This document shows, one piece after another, positions 1-6,921 of a stretch of 13,965 nt of DNA. A program made the translations under genes and the position numbers. Source of the DNA: Candidatus Aminicenantota bacterium (GTDB taxonomy: Bacteria; Acidobacteriota; Aminicenantia; Aminicenantales; Aminicenantaceae); the NCBI GenBank assembly GCA_030620655.1, contig JAUXEH010000037.1:1-13965 (forward strand), read 5' to 3'. The notes beneath the pieces were generated by a model that was given only the letters and a program-made list of their open reading frames with translations, searched no databases and was not told the DNA's origin. How positions within the stretch are numbered: position 1 is the first letter of the stretch; every line of letters starts with the position of its first letter.

Positions 1-1122
1 CCGCTTCAGCACGCCCGCCGCCACGAAGGGGAAAAACTGCCGCAGCCAGGAGTATCCGGTCCCGACCACGGGGACATTGGGAAAATTCCGCTGCACTCCG
101 GCGGTGATGGACAGCAGGCGCTTCACACTCTCCAGTGGATGTTCGTCGGGCGGTTGGGCTCCGGGGAGCGGCCGGTCGAAGGGCCTCGTCAGGTGGGGTT
201 TGACATAGGGATTTCCTGCGGTCAGGCTGAAGAAACTCCCGCCCAGAAGAGGCAGCTTCCGGAGCAGGGCCCGCATCTCGGTCAGGTCGATGTCGAGGGG
301 AGAGTCCTTGGCAAAGCCGAAGCCGTAGGGAAACGGGATCCCGTCGAACGCGCTCAGCCGGGAGGTCAGCATGAGCTGGGGCAGCTCGGCGTGGATGCGA
401 AAGAACACCTCGGTGAGGAACCGGGTCCTGTTCTCGAAGCTTATGCCGTAGCGGCTGTGCTCCCGGCTGTATCCGGCCAGCAGTTCGCCGATCAGGTAGC
501 CGTGGCAGCTCTTGATGTCCACGGCATCGAACCCCGCATCATAAGCGAGGCGGGCGGCCTCCACGAAGTCGTCCTGGAGGTAGTCGAACTCCTCGTCGGT
601 GAGCACGTGCACTTTTCCCACCGGACGATCCAAATTGGGGTTGTGAGTGGCCACCAACGGCCGGGGCCGGCCGAAGGGCTTGCTGTAGCGGCCCGAGTGT
701 GAGAGCTGCAGCACGCAGAGAATCTCGTGCTTTTCCCCGAACGTGCGGCGGGCCGCCTCCCGTGTTTTCTCGACCAGACTCCGGAACGAATCCTGGTTTT
801 TCGGCGTGATCATCAGCTGACGGGGATTCGAGCGGCCCTCCTTGGTCACGGTCGTGGCCTCGAACCAGATGAGCCCGCTCCCTCCCTCGCCAAACCGGAC
901 ATAGCGGCGCTGCGTCAGCTCCCCGGGTGCTCCATCGGGGGAGGCATCCGCCCCTTCCATGGGATGGACCGCCAAGCGGTTGGGAAGAGTCCTGGTCCCG
1001 ATCTCGATGGGGCGGAACAGGGGGGCCAGGTCTTTTTGGAAGGGCAGCTCGATCCCCAGGTTTTGAGCGGCGCGCAGGAGCTCATGGGATGACGTGTAAT
1101 CGAAGGGGAGGTGATGCGCCAT
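1..1122 (-). CDS. Old Yellow Enzyme-family NADH:flavin oxidoreductase, C-terminus cut by window edge
   Basis: An open frame of 374 codons begins at ATG 1122 and runs off the left edge without a stop. It reads as an FMN-dependent OYE-type TIM barrel, a family that reduces activated alkenes or related substrates with NAD(P)H. Visible family features are LAPLFRPIEIGTRTLPNRL near residues 32-50, an early PMEG segment, QLSHSGR at 139-145, CHGYLIGELL at 206-215 and SFENR at 228-232. About 30 residues precede the usual barrel start, a longer N-terminus than in compact OYEs. There is no signal peptide, so it is probably cytoplasmic. The missing part would hold the last strands of the barrel and the end of the FMN phosphate site; whether a 4Fe-4S/FAD extension follows cannot be seen. 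The substrate cannot be predicted. The Shine-Dalgarno is weak, and a TACAAT box lies 9 bases upstream of the ATG. Confidence 0.9.
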   Translation of the reverse strand, partial: MAHHLPFDYTSSHELLRAAQNLGIELPFQKDLAPLFRPIEIGTRTLPNRLAVHPMEGADASPDGAPGELTQRRYVRFGEGGSGLIWFEATTVTKEGRSNPRQLMITPKNQDSFRSLVEKTREAARRTFGEKHEILCVLQLSHSGRYSKPFGRPRPLVATHNPNLDRPVGKVHVLTDEEFDYLQDDFVEAARLAYDAGFDAVDIKSCHGYLIGELLAGYSREHSRYGISFENRTRFLTEVFFRIHAELPQLMLTSRLSAFDGIPFPYGFGFAKDSPLDIDLTEMRALLRKLPLLGGSFFSLTAGNPYVKPHLTRPFDRPLPGAQPPDEHPLESVKRLLSITAGVQRNFPNVPVVGTGYSWLRQFFPFVAAGVLKR

Positions 1123-1131
1123 GTCCGCTCT

Positions 1132-1161
1132 ATTGTATCTGAAATGCCGCCCTCAGCGAAA
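1132..1161 (-). promoter_or_regulatory. Weak promoter candidate for the OYE gene
   Basis: On the minus strand a TACAAT box (5 of 6 to the -10 consensus, about 1132-1137) is preceded, 18 bases upstream, by TTTCGC (about 1156-1161), a poor -35. If it is used, transcription would start only 2-3 bases before ATG 1122, giving a nearly leaderless mRNA; this fits the lack of a clear ribosome binding site. This is a reading by eye only. Confidence 0.25.
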
Positions 1162-1236
1162 CAAAAAAAAAGGCGCCCCGGATTTTACGGATGCCGGATT
1201 GAATTCTGACACCGGATATAAGACAATAGGCCCTAA

Positions 1237-1425
1237 CCTGGATTATTCACGCGTCGAGGTTGCTGCAGCGACGAGGAAGTGGCCCATGAAGCTGTAGATG
1301 TCTACCGCGAATGGGCTGCAACGAAGTCGATGTGGTAAGATCGGCTCGCCCGGAGGGTAAAGAATGTCGATGATTATTATGAGTTTTATGAAGGAAAAAT
1401 CGGCATTCTTTATGAATGATTCAGG
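1237..1425. mobile_element. Small terminal-inverted-repeat element (IS remnant or MITE)
   Basis: The segment is bounded by CCTGGATTATTCAC at 1237-1250 and its imperfect inverse at 1412-1425 (CCTGAATCATTCAT read on the minus strand), 11 of 14 matching. Such CCTGnATnATTCA ends resemble those I remember from IS1380-like elements, but I could not check this. No intact transposase fits in 189 bases. One plus frame (about 1237-1419) gives protein-like sequence broken by a TAA at 1333-1335, including EVAHEAVDVYREWAATKSMW before the stop and VKNVDDYYEFYEGKIGILYE after it; this may be a decayed gene end or chance. The interior can also fold: GCCCAT 1282-1287 with ATGGGC 1311-1316, enclosing GTAGA 1294-1298 with TCTAC 1301-1305. 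No target-site duplication is visible. Confidence 0.45.
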
Positions 1426-1444
1426 TGCCTGGATAATTCACGAG
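1412..1444. repeat. Head-to-head copies of the element end at the 3' end of the propeller gene
   Basis: The inverted element end (1412-1425) is followed after two bases by a third copy, CCTGGATAATTCACGAG at 1428-1444. This copy matches the left end at 1237-1253 in 15 of 17 positions and in the same orientation. Together the two adjacent copies form an imperfect palindrome around 1426-1427. The third copy lies inside the last codons of the propeller gene, which end VNYPGT and then TGA at 1421-1423. Confidence 0.55.
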
Positions 1445-2596
1445 ATAAACCACAAATGTGCGATAACCGCCCTCCTTGGCCCGGAGGCAGTACAGGCGGC
1501 CGCCCCGCTGCAGGGCGTGAGTGACCAGGCCAAGCGATCCTCCCCTCCACACGATCCCGAGGCTCTGGCGCCCGATGAAGACACCATCGGCATCGAATAT
1601 GTCGTGAATCCAGGTGTCCGGCTCCGTGCCTGGTTCGAAGGTCTGGACAAAAAGCCGTTCCTCCGCACCCACGAAAAAGGCATGGAAAGGCGGCAGGTAC
1701 TGCGGGAAGTCGATGCGGACGTGGGGTAGACGCCTCCAAGCCTTATAAAAGGACCGTCTGAACTGTTGGGGATACGGGACCGGGAGGTAATCCTTCCGGA
1801 TCCTGCGGAGCAGATTCCCGGCCAGATCAAAGACGAGGATCTCGTACCCATGGTCATCCGTCCCCACATAGATCCGGTCCCTGGTCACGGTCCAGTAATA
1901 GGCGTCGATGCGGCCGTCTATACGCCCGTCCCGAAAGTCCTTGTCGCCCAGATCATACCGTGTCAATTCCTTTCTTTCATTCAGCCGATAATCGCACAGG
2001 ACCACCGCGAGTGAATTCTCGCCGGTCGCTTTAGGAGCTGCGATAAAGCGGGAGATCAGATAACTGCCATCAGCGAGCCGGTTGATGTGACGCACATCCG
2101 GTTTAAGTGTGATCTCCTCCTGCAAGCGCCCGTCCGTATCATACACCAGCAGTTTGTTACCTGCGGGATCGCGCAGGGTCAGCTCATCGCGGGAATTGAT
2201 TTGCAGGCGCTGCGCTGCCTGGAGCTCACCCGGCCCCGGCCCCTTGCTTACGAACGACTTCACAAAACGGCCTTGGGGGTCGAACTTGTATACAAAATCC
2301 TTCTCTGCGTGATATGCCAGGAGGAACACATTCCCGGAAGAATCCACGGCAAAATCCCGGATCCGGGACAGGCCTCTCTCAACCAGCCGCCCGTCCTCCT
2401 CATCCAGGACAAACTGCTCGCGGAGGGCGATGAGGCGCCCCAGGTTCAGGGGAGAGGAGGGGTTCCGGACGACGGTGACGCCGGCCTCTTGGACCAGGCT
2501 TCCCTGCCAGCCGCCCTGCTTCTTGACACAGGAGATCATCAAGAGAAAAAGGGCCACGGGCAGAGTTATGGAATAACACACGCATCCTGATCTCAT
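1421..2596 (-). CDS. 6-bladed beta-propeller lipoprotein, 3' end rewritten by repeat
   Basis: This 391-residue protein starts with an export signal ending in LLMISC, a lipobox-like site with Cys23 as the likely lipidated residue. It is therefore probably anchored in a membrane facing the periplasm. The rest repeats the beta-propeller pattern of short strands with turns such as DSSGNVFLL (about 90-98), FDPQGRFVKSF and the GPGPGEL motif typical of NHL/6-bladed propeller proteins (PF17170-like). These are common in Bacteroidota, Acidobacteriota and Aminicenantota; their ligands are mostly unknown. The closing residues, YLVNYPGT, are encoded by the repeat at 1421-1444, so the native C-terminus was probably replaced. 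The fold should be almost complete because the length is usual for the family. It lies 186 bases after VWFA-like paralogue A, with a strong hairpin between, so it may or may not share that transcript. No convincing promoter was found. Confidence 0.85.
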   Translation of the reverse strand: MRSGCVCYSITLPVALFLLMISCVKKQGGWQGSLVQEAGVTVVRNPSSPLNLGRLIALREQFVLDEEDGRLVERGLSRIRDFAVDSSGNVFLLAYHAEKDFVYKFDPQGRFVKSFVSKGPGPGELQAAQRLQINSRDELTLRDPAGNKLLVYDTDGRLQEEITLKPDVRHINRLADGSYLISRFIAAPKATGENSLAVVLCDYRLNERKELTRYDLGDKDFRDGRIDGRIDAYYWTVTRDRIYVGTDDHGYEILVFDLAGNLLRRIRKDYLPVPYPQQFRRSFYKAWRRLPHVRIDFPQYLPPFHAFFVGAEERLFVQTFEPGTEPDTWIHDIFDADGVFIGRQSLGIVWRGGSLGLVTHALQRGGRLYCLRAKEGGYRTFVVYLVNYPGT

Positions 2597-2644
2597 GTGT
2601 TCCCCGTCCCGTCCATGTCTTCCGTGTCCATGTTAAATACACCG

Positions 2645-2664
2645 CGGGAAACGGAATATTCCCG
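2645..2664. repeat. Short hairpin upstream of the propeller gene
   Basis: CGGGAA at 2645-2650 pairs perfectly with TTCCCG at 2659-2664 around an 8-base loop, 49 bases upstream of ATG 2596. It could be a small operator or mRNA leader structure, or chance in GC-rich DNA. Confidence 0.2.
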
Positions 2665-2693
2665 GGGGCGGTCAAACACAAGCGGAGTGGTCG

Positions 2694-2761
2694 GGCCTCC
2701 CTCCCGGATGAACTGTCCTAAGGCTTGGGGCTATGGGATTTGTCATCCCGGGAGGGGGGCC
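2694..2761 (-). other. Long intercistronic hairpin after VWFA-like paralogue A
   Basis: GGCCTCCCTCCCGG at 2694-2707 is complementary in 13 of 14 positions to 2748-2761. The stem continues through ATGA 2708-2711 with TCAT 2743-2746 after a one-base bulge. The loop is about 31 bases and itself holds half of a small GGGAT/ATCCC pairing (2735-2749) that would compete. The hairpin lies 22 bases beyond the TAA of paralogue A. No U-run follows, so it is not a canonical intrinsic terminator. It could protect the upstream mRNA from 3' decay or separate expression of the propeller gene. Confidence 0.5.
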
Positions 2762-2782
2762 GTTGCATACACATTCATCTAT

Positions 2783-4003
2783 TTAATCCGCAAAGTAACC
2801 CATGCGGTGTGTCACCTTGCATCCCTGACGCATGACATCCACCCTGATGTACTTGAATTTTCCGTCTCCGGTGTAATTTTTGGGCGTGTAGTAGAGCAGG
2901 TAATAGTTCTCTGAGGCCGCGAGCGCGGCCCTGAACAAAGAGTCCGGATTGGCCGAACTGGCGGCGTAGCCTCCTGTGGCGTTGGAGATCGCGGCCAGGA
3001 CCTTGAAGGTTTCGCTGCCGGCCTCCCGCATGGACACATCCGGAACATTCTCTGGTATCGGGGACACATGCAGGAAGTGTACGGAGGTAGAAGTGTCTGC
3101 GAAGGCCTGGGCGATCTTTGTATGGTCCAGGTACTCTTCCCTGGCGTTGAACTCGATCTCCTGATTGACAATGTCCTGCATATACTGGGTGGCATCGAGC
3201 ATATTCAGGAGTCGGTCCCACAAATAGGGATCGATCTGAGGGATGAGTTTCTTCTCATAGAACATGAACACGAGGTTCTGCCCATCCTGCCTGTCCAGGT
3301 AGCGGGCGAGATCCAGGAGCCTGAGCTCATCCGCCTGGCGCAGGGTCCTTAGGCGGACGGTAAGGCCGACATAATCCACCAGCAGCTTGTTTTTCATGTA
3401 AATCAATTCGCCCTCATCCAGCTCCCCTTCCTGCTCGCCCATCAGGATCTGGAAGAACGACCGAAACTCGCGGCTGATCTCGGCTATGTCGGCCAAGGTG
3501 CTGCGAAACTCCGAGTTGCCCAGGGCGGCATCGGGGCGCAGCAGTTCCCGGATCTCTTCCTGGATCTCCTCCCTGGTCCGGCCCTCTTTGGCTATGGCCT
3601 TCAACCGATAGGTCTTGCTGGGGGAGATCAGGATGAGGTCATCCTCGGGCAGGAACACGTTTTCCATGAAGAACTGAATCGCTTGGTGGAGGCTCTGTGT
3701 GTATTTCCGCACCTCAAAAAACAGGTAGAAAGTGCGGGACGTATCCGGTGTAAAGGCCCGTTTTTCATCCCTGCGGGCTACAGTCTTTTTATTGACCAGG
3801 TAAACGGCATCGAGCTTCTGCTTCACGCCGTCTTCGTGAACCTCGAAGTCTGCGAGCGTCAGGTCACCGACGAATGTCCCATCATGGAAAACCCTTACCG
3901 GGACCTCGATGTTGATGACAGAGGCCGACTCGATCAGGAACTGCTGTGCCAGCATGGTCACTCCGGCCAGCACACAGAGCACGGCCGCTGTGATTCCTTT
4001 CAT
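2783..4003 (-). CDS. Exported VWFA-related (TIGR03436-like) protein, paralogue A
   Basis: The protein has 406 residues from ATG 4003. A Sec signal peptide (MKGITAAVLCVLAGVTMLAQ, likely cut near residue 19) is followed by the family's N-terminal strand module with FVGDLTLADFEVHEDG (44-59). The VWA-like core comes next, then the C-terminal signature YLLYYTP...GDGKF...HRMGYFAD. The strand that should end in the metal-binding DxSxS reads FYLFFEVRKYT (92-102). The later GRK..VLFSDG position reads GQNLVFMFYEKKLIPQI (241-257). Both metal-linked signatures are gone. It starts 19 bases after paralogue B stops, so they are almost certainly co-transcribed. An in-frame ATG at 4033, overlapping the end of B and preceded by AGGG, would add 10 residues and is also plausible. 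A 4-codon frame (MDRA) ends in the ATGA at the chosen start. The function is unknown; a binding or scaffold role is likelier than metal-dependent adhesion. Confidence 0.85.
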   Translation of the reverse strand: MKGITAAVLCVLAGVTMLAQQFLIESASVINIEVPVRVFHDGTFVGDLTLADFEVHEDGVKQKLDAVYLVNKKTVARRDEKRAFTPDTSRTFYLFFEVRKYTQSLHQAIQFFMENVFLPEDDLILISPSKTYRLKAIAKEGRTREEIQEEIRELLRPDAALGNSEFRSTLADIAEISREFRSFFQILMGEQEGELDEGELIYMKNKLLVDYVGLTVRLRTLRQADELRLLDLARYLDRQDGQNLVFMFYEKKLIPQIDPYLWDRLLNMLDATQYMQDIVNQEIEFNAREEYLDHTKIAQAFADTSTSVHFLHVSPIPENVPDVSMREAGSETFKVLAAISNATGGYAASSANPDSLFRAALAASENYYLLYYTPKNYTGDGKFKYIRVDVMRQGCKVTHRMGYFAD

Positions 4004-4022
4004 GCACGGTCCATTTTTCCTT

Positions 4023-5252
4023 TCAGTTGGCATAGTAGCCCTGACGGTGAAGGACGCGGTAATCCCGACCCTTGACCTTGACCACGATATTCCGGAATCC
4101 CCCGTCACGGACGTAGGCCTCCGGGGAATAGTACAACAGATAGCTGCGGTCGGTTAGAGAAGAGGCATTGGCAAACGCAGCCGCCGGGTTCTGGGAGGTG
4201 TCCACGATCCCTCCGGACGAGGCCGCGACCTGAGAGAACACCTTGAAAACATCCTCGGACTGCTCCCGCATGTAGATGCCGGAGATATTTTCCTGCTGCT
4301 TGTTCAGGTAGATGAGGTTGAACAAGATGGATGCATCGGAAAAGGCCTGTCGCAGCTTGGTCACGCTGAGGTTGACCTCCCGGTGGTAAAAATAGAAGAG
4401 CTCCCGCAGCTGAGCCTGCACGATATGGTTGCTTTGGGTAAAGGTGAGCAAGCGGTCCAACGCCCCAGCCTCGATCTCGGGCCGGAACTCACGCTGGTAG
4501 AAGAAAAACACGATCTTCTGCTCATCCAGCCTCTTCAACTGGGCGGCGAAACGAATAAACCGGCCCTCATCCACCAATCGGAGTTCCTCCAGGTGCTGGA
4601 GCGTGTCATGATAGCGGGGCAGCAGATAATCCAGGGTGCTGCTGCTGGTCGAGTCCGAGGATTCCAGGTTGAACATGGTGCGCTCGCTGTTTGTCCCTAT
4701 GGCCGTCATCGAATGCACGATCTTCTTCAGGTCACGGATCAGGGAGTTGTACTCGGAGGCGCCGATGCTGGTGTCCCTGCGCAGGGCGTTCCGGATGTCC
4801 TGGACTAGGGCGTCCCTGGTCTTGACCTCGAAGGCCTCTTGCGACAGCATATAATTCTTTATAGGGGTCATGATCACGACCTGGTCTTCAGGCTGATAGA
4901 CGTGTGTGAAAAAGTAGTCGATGGCCTCGGTGATCTGGGGATGGAAATCCGTGATCTGAAACAGGAAATAAAACCTGCGCGCCGTATTGGGGCTGAAATC
5001 ACGCCCGACCTGGCTCCGCTCGATCGCGGTCTGCCTGGTCAGGTACAGGCCCAGGATCTTCTGGGGCTTGCCGTCCTCGTACAGCTCCAGGTCATCTAGC
5101 GTCAGGTCTTCGACAAATCGGTCACCGTCGAATACACGCAGAGACACACTGATGTTGACGACGATCGCTTCATGCTGCACAGCCTGAGCGAAGAGCTGCG
5201 GTATCAGGAACAGGAGCGCGAGCAGAAAAAAGATGATCACGATATATTTCAT
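4023..5252 (-). CDS. Exported VWFA-related (TIGR03436-like) protein, paralogue B
   Basis: The protein has 409 residues from ATG 5252, chosen because it places a strongly hydrophobic signal peptide (MKYIVIIFFLLALLFLIPQL, ending FAQA) at the N-terminus. A second ATG at 5303 has the better ribosome binding site (GGAG, 7 bases upstream) but would add an acidic 17-residue leader, unusual before a signal peptide; both are possible. The domain order matches paralogue A: FVEDLTLDDLELYEDG (46-61), FYFLFQITDFH (94-104) where the MIDAS loop should be, EQKIVFFFYQREFRPEI (244-260) where SDG should be, SDASILFNLIYL (305-316), and the C-terminal YLLYYSP...DGGF...HRQGYYAN. It is a diverged tandem duplicate of A and C, with no DxSxS. 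It has its own promoter candidate and follows the HTH-TPR gene after a gap holding tandem repeats, so it may be separately controlled. Confidence 0.85.
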   Translation of the reverse strand: MKYIVIIFFLLALLFLIPQLFAQAVQHEAIVVNISVSLRVFDGDRFVEDLTLDDLELYEDGKPQKILGLYLTRQTAIERSQVGRDFSPNTARRFYFLFQITDFHPQITEAIDYFFTHVYQPEDQVVIMTPIKNYMLSQEAFEVKTRDALVQDIRNALRRDTSIGASEYNSLIRDLKKIVHSMTAIGTNSERTMFNLESSDSTSSSTLDYLLPRYHDTLQHLEELRLVDEGRFIRFAAQLKRLDEQKIVFFFYQREFRPEIEAGALDRLLTFTQSNHIVQAQLRELFYFYHREVNLSVTKLRQAFSDASILFNLIYLNKQQENISGIYMREQSEDVFKVFSQVAASSGGIVDTSQNPAAAFANASSLTDRSYLLYYSPEAYVRDGGFRNIVVKVKGRDYRVLHRQGYYAN

Positions 5253-5321
5253 TTCGTATTCAATTCCTGACTCCGACGGGCACGGCTGGTTTTTTTCCCT
5301 CATCTTCGCTCTCCACCCCTC

Positions 5322-5349
5322 AATCTACCCGCCATTCTCAGGGAGTCAA
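5322..5349 (-). promoter_or_regulatory. Promoter candidate for paralogues B and A
   Basis: On the minus strand TTGACT (5344-5349, 5 of 6 to the -35 consensus) is followed after 16 bases by TAGATT (5322-5327, 4 of 6 to the -10). A start about 7 bases downstream would leave a leader that includes the GGAG ahead of ATG 5303. It is supported by consensus match and placement only. Confidence 0.35.
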
Positions 5350-5370
5350 TCCCCTCCGGCAGGTTTGCAT

Positions 5371-5410
5371 GAAAGCTCCCTCTGATTCCCTTTAATTCCC
5401 TGTAATTCCC
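5371..5410. repeat. 10-bp tandem repeat (iteron-like), four units
   Basis: Four consecutive 10-base units sit exactly end to end: GAAAGCTCCC, TCTGATTCCC, TTTAATTCCC, TGTAATTCCC, sharing the core (A/G)(A/C/T)TCCC. The spacing is close to one DNA turn, so all units face one side of the helix. The array ends 21 bases upstream of the -35 candidate at 5344-5349, a usual place for an activator. The last three units are the most alike. Confidence 0.6.
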
Positions 5411-5465
5411 TATGAAGTTCCAAGGGGAAAGCGTGCCTCGGGCGGGCATTTGAGAAGGGAATCAG
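5382..5465. repeat. Perfect 11-bp inverted repeat around the iteron region
   Basis: CTGATTCCCTT at 5382-5392, part of the tandem array, recurs exactly inverted as AAGGGAATCAG at 5455-5465, 10 bases after the HTH-TPR stop on the minus strand. The 62 bases between could loop out. It may be a distant regulator site paired with the array, or a stem in the intercistronic mRNA. Confidence 0.45.
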
Positions 5466-5475
5466 GGCATGATAT

Positions 5476-6921
5476 TCAGCGGGAGGCCAGAAGACTGTTG
5501 AACCTTGCTTTATCGCGGGGGGTGTCGAAATTCGGGTCCAGGGCAATGTATATCAGGATCAGGTGCTTGTTCCGCTGATACTGAGGATCCTCGACCAGGG
5601 CTGAGAGGTGGCGGTATCCTTCCTTGTCCCGGCCCAGGCCGAAATATGCCGATGCCTGCATCAAAGCCCGCTGCCGCAGAACCGGGCCCTCCGGGAAGAA
5701 GGCCTCGACTTCACGGAGCAGGCTCTGGGCTTTGTCCTTGTCCGCTTTCCGGCTGGAGATCATGGCCAAGTACAATGCCGAATAAAACCTGAGCTGCAGA
5801 GGGGTTCGAATCTCTTCGAAGACCAAACGGCTGACCTCCAGGTCACCGGCAAAATAATAGATCTCACCCATCCGGAAACGGACCCGGCCGGAAGAATCAA
5901 AGTGCTTGAGCTGGTCGCAGACCTCGAGGGCCCCGGCAAAATCCAGCCTGAGCATCAGGATCTCCGCATAGTCAAGGTTATGCAGGGCATAGGGATTCAG
6001 CCAGTAGCTCTTTTTCATGAAATCCAGGGCCCGTTCCAGGTCGGCCTCGTCTCCTGAACGGCTGAACCGCTGGAAATAACAGCTCCCCAGCAGATAATTC
6101 AGCCTCGGGTGGTTGGGAAATTTCCGAATCGCTTCCTCCGCCCGGGCTACAGCATCGGCGAAGGTGCCCTGGTCGAAAAAGGAATCGCGGAGCAGTTTGA
6201 TCTGTACGATGACGCTGTAGTATTCCGGCAGATCCCGGGCCGCGGACCGGGCGCGGCGGACCAGGTCCTCGGCCATGTCCAGCCATTCCACCCGGGGAAG
6301 CCACAAGTTCCGGACATTGTTGAGATAGCACTGGGCCAGCCCCATGTGGGCCAATGGAAACTCTTCCTCAGACCGGATGACCTTCAGGAACAGGGCGGCC
6401 GCCAGCTCGTTGGCCTCCTGGGTGTTTTTCTCCAGGAAGTAGTTCCCCTGGGAATATAACTCCCAAGGATCCACATTGTCCTCGGCCAGCCGCTGCAGCG
6501 CCCTCTCCTCCTCGGACTGCCGCTCGGCATCGACACTCCCCAGGCTTTTGATCTCATCGAACACGGAAGGATACTCGATCCCGCCTAAAGGTGGCGGGGT
6601 GGGAGAGTAAAGGAACCGCCCCCAGATCACATAGACGACCAGGAGGATCCCGATCAAGCCGGCGGCGCCCAAGAGGGCCCCCAGCGGAAGGCGCCGTTTC
6701 TGGGGAAGGGTGGTTTCGTTGACATCCCGGTTCTTTGCCCGATCCTGCAGCCACTGGTCGATCTCGGATTTGTAGGCGAAGACATTGGACCGGGAGGATG
6801 TGTCGTCGATCCTGTGGATGGGCAGCCCCAATTCCTTTTCCCACCGATAGCAGGTCTTGATGTCGCGCTCGAGATAGCGGGCGATATCTTTCCAGGAATC
6901 CAGGATCTCGCTGCTTTTCAT
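5476..6921 (-). CDS. Transmembrane regulator: excisionase/MerR-type HTH, one membrane helix, TPR-like repeats
   Basis: The protein has 481 residues. Positions 8-60 form a winged-HTH of the excisionase/MerR type, with SWKDIARYLERDIKTCYRWEK followed by LGLPIHR and an NVFAYKSEIDQWL wing segment, a pattern common in Acidobacteriota and Aminicenantota regulators. A basic stretch (QKRR) precedes one membrane helix at about 79-100 (LPLGALLGAAGLIGILLVVY), then a Pro-rich linker. From about 135 to the end the sequence is all-helical with TPR-like pairs, for example AHMGLAQCYL (191-200), NYLLGSCYFQRF (275-286) and RFRMGEIYYFAGDLEVSRLVFEE beginning at 348. DNA binding inside and repeats outside the membrane is the predicted topology, as in CadC/ToxR-like one-component sensors, though the HTH class differs. 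Its ATG overlaps the stop of paralogue C (ATGA), and no strong Shine-Dalgarno is present, which points to translational coupling. Target DNA and signal are unknown. Confidence 0.85.
   Translation of the reverse strand: MKSSEILDSWKDIARYLERDIKTCYRWEKELGLPIHRIDDTSSRSNVFAYKSEIDQWLQDRAKNRDVNETTLPQKRRLPLGALLGAAGLIGILLVVYVIWGRFLYSPTPPPLGGIEYPSVFDEIKSLGSVDAERQSEEERALQRLAEDNVDPWELYSQGNYFLEKNTQEANELAAALFLKVIRSEEEFPLAHMGLAQCYLNNVRNLWLPRVEWLDMAEDLVRRARSAARDLPEYYSVIVQIKLLRDSFFDQGTFADAVARAEEAIRKFPNHPRLNYLLGSCYFQRFSRSGDEADLERALDFMKKSYWLNPYALHNLDYAEILMLRLDFAGALEVCDQLKHFDSSGRVRFRMGEIYYFAGDLEVSRLVFEEIRTPLQLRFYSALYLAMISSRKADKDKAQSLLREVEAFFPEGPVLRQRALMQASAYFGLGRDKEGYRHLSALVEDPQYQRNKHLILIYIALDPNFDTPRDKARFNSLLASR

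Noticed and set aside
139..1092. Plus-strand frames of 187 and 121 codons
   Set aside because: They are shadows of the OYE-family gene, which reads continuously on the minus strand with clear family motifs.
1150..1180. Possible intrinsic terminator (GGGGCGCC followed by nine T on the minus strand)
   Set aside because: The T-run is good, but no stable stem directly precedes it; GGCGCC is only a 6-base self-complementary stretch with no loop.
1231..1330. Integron attC site or group II intron fragment
   Set aside because: The RYYYAAC/GTTRRRY pairing of attC is not present and there is no intron 5' GUGYG end or domain V-like hairpin.
5371..5410. CRISPR array
   Set aside because: The units are 10 bp with no spacers; it is a short direct tandem repeat.
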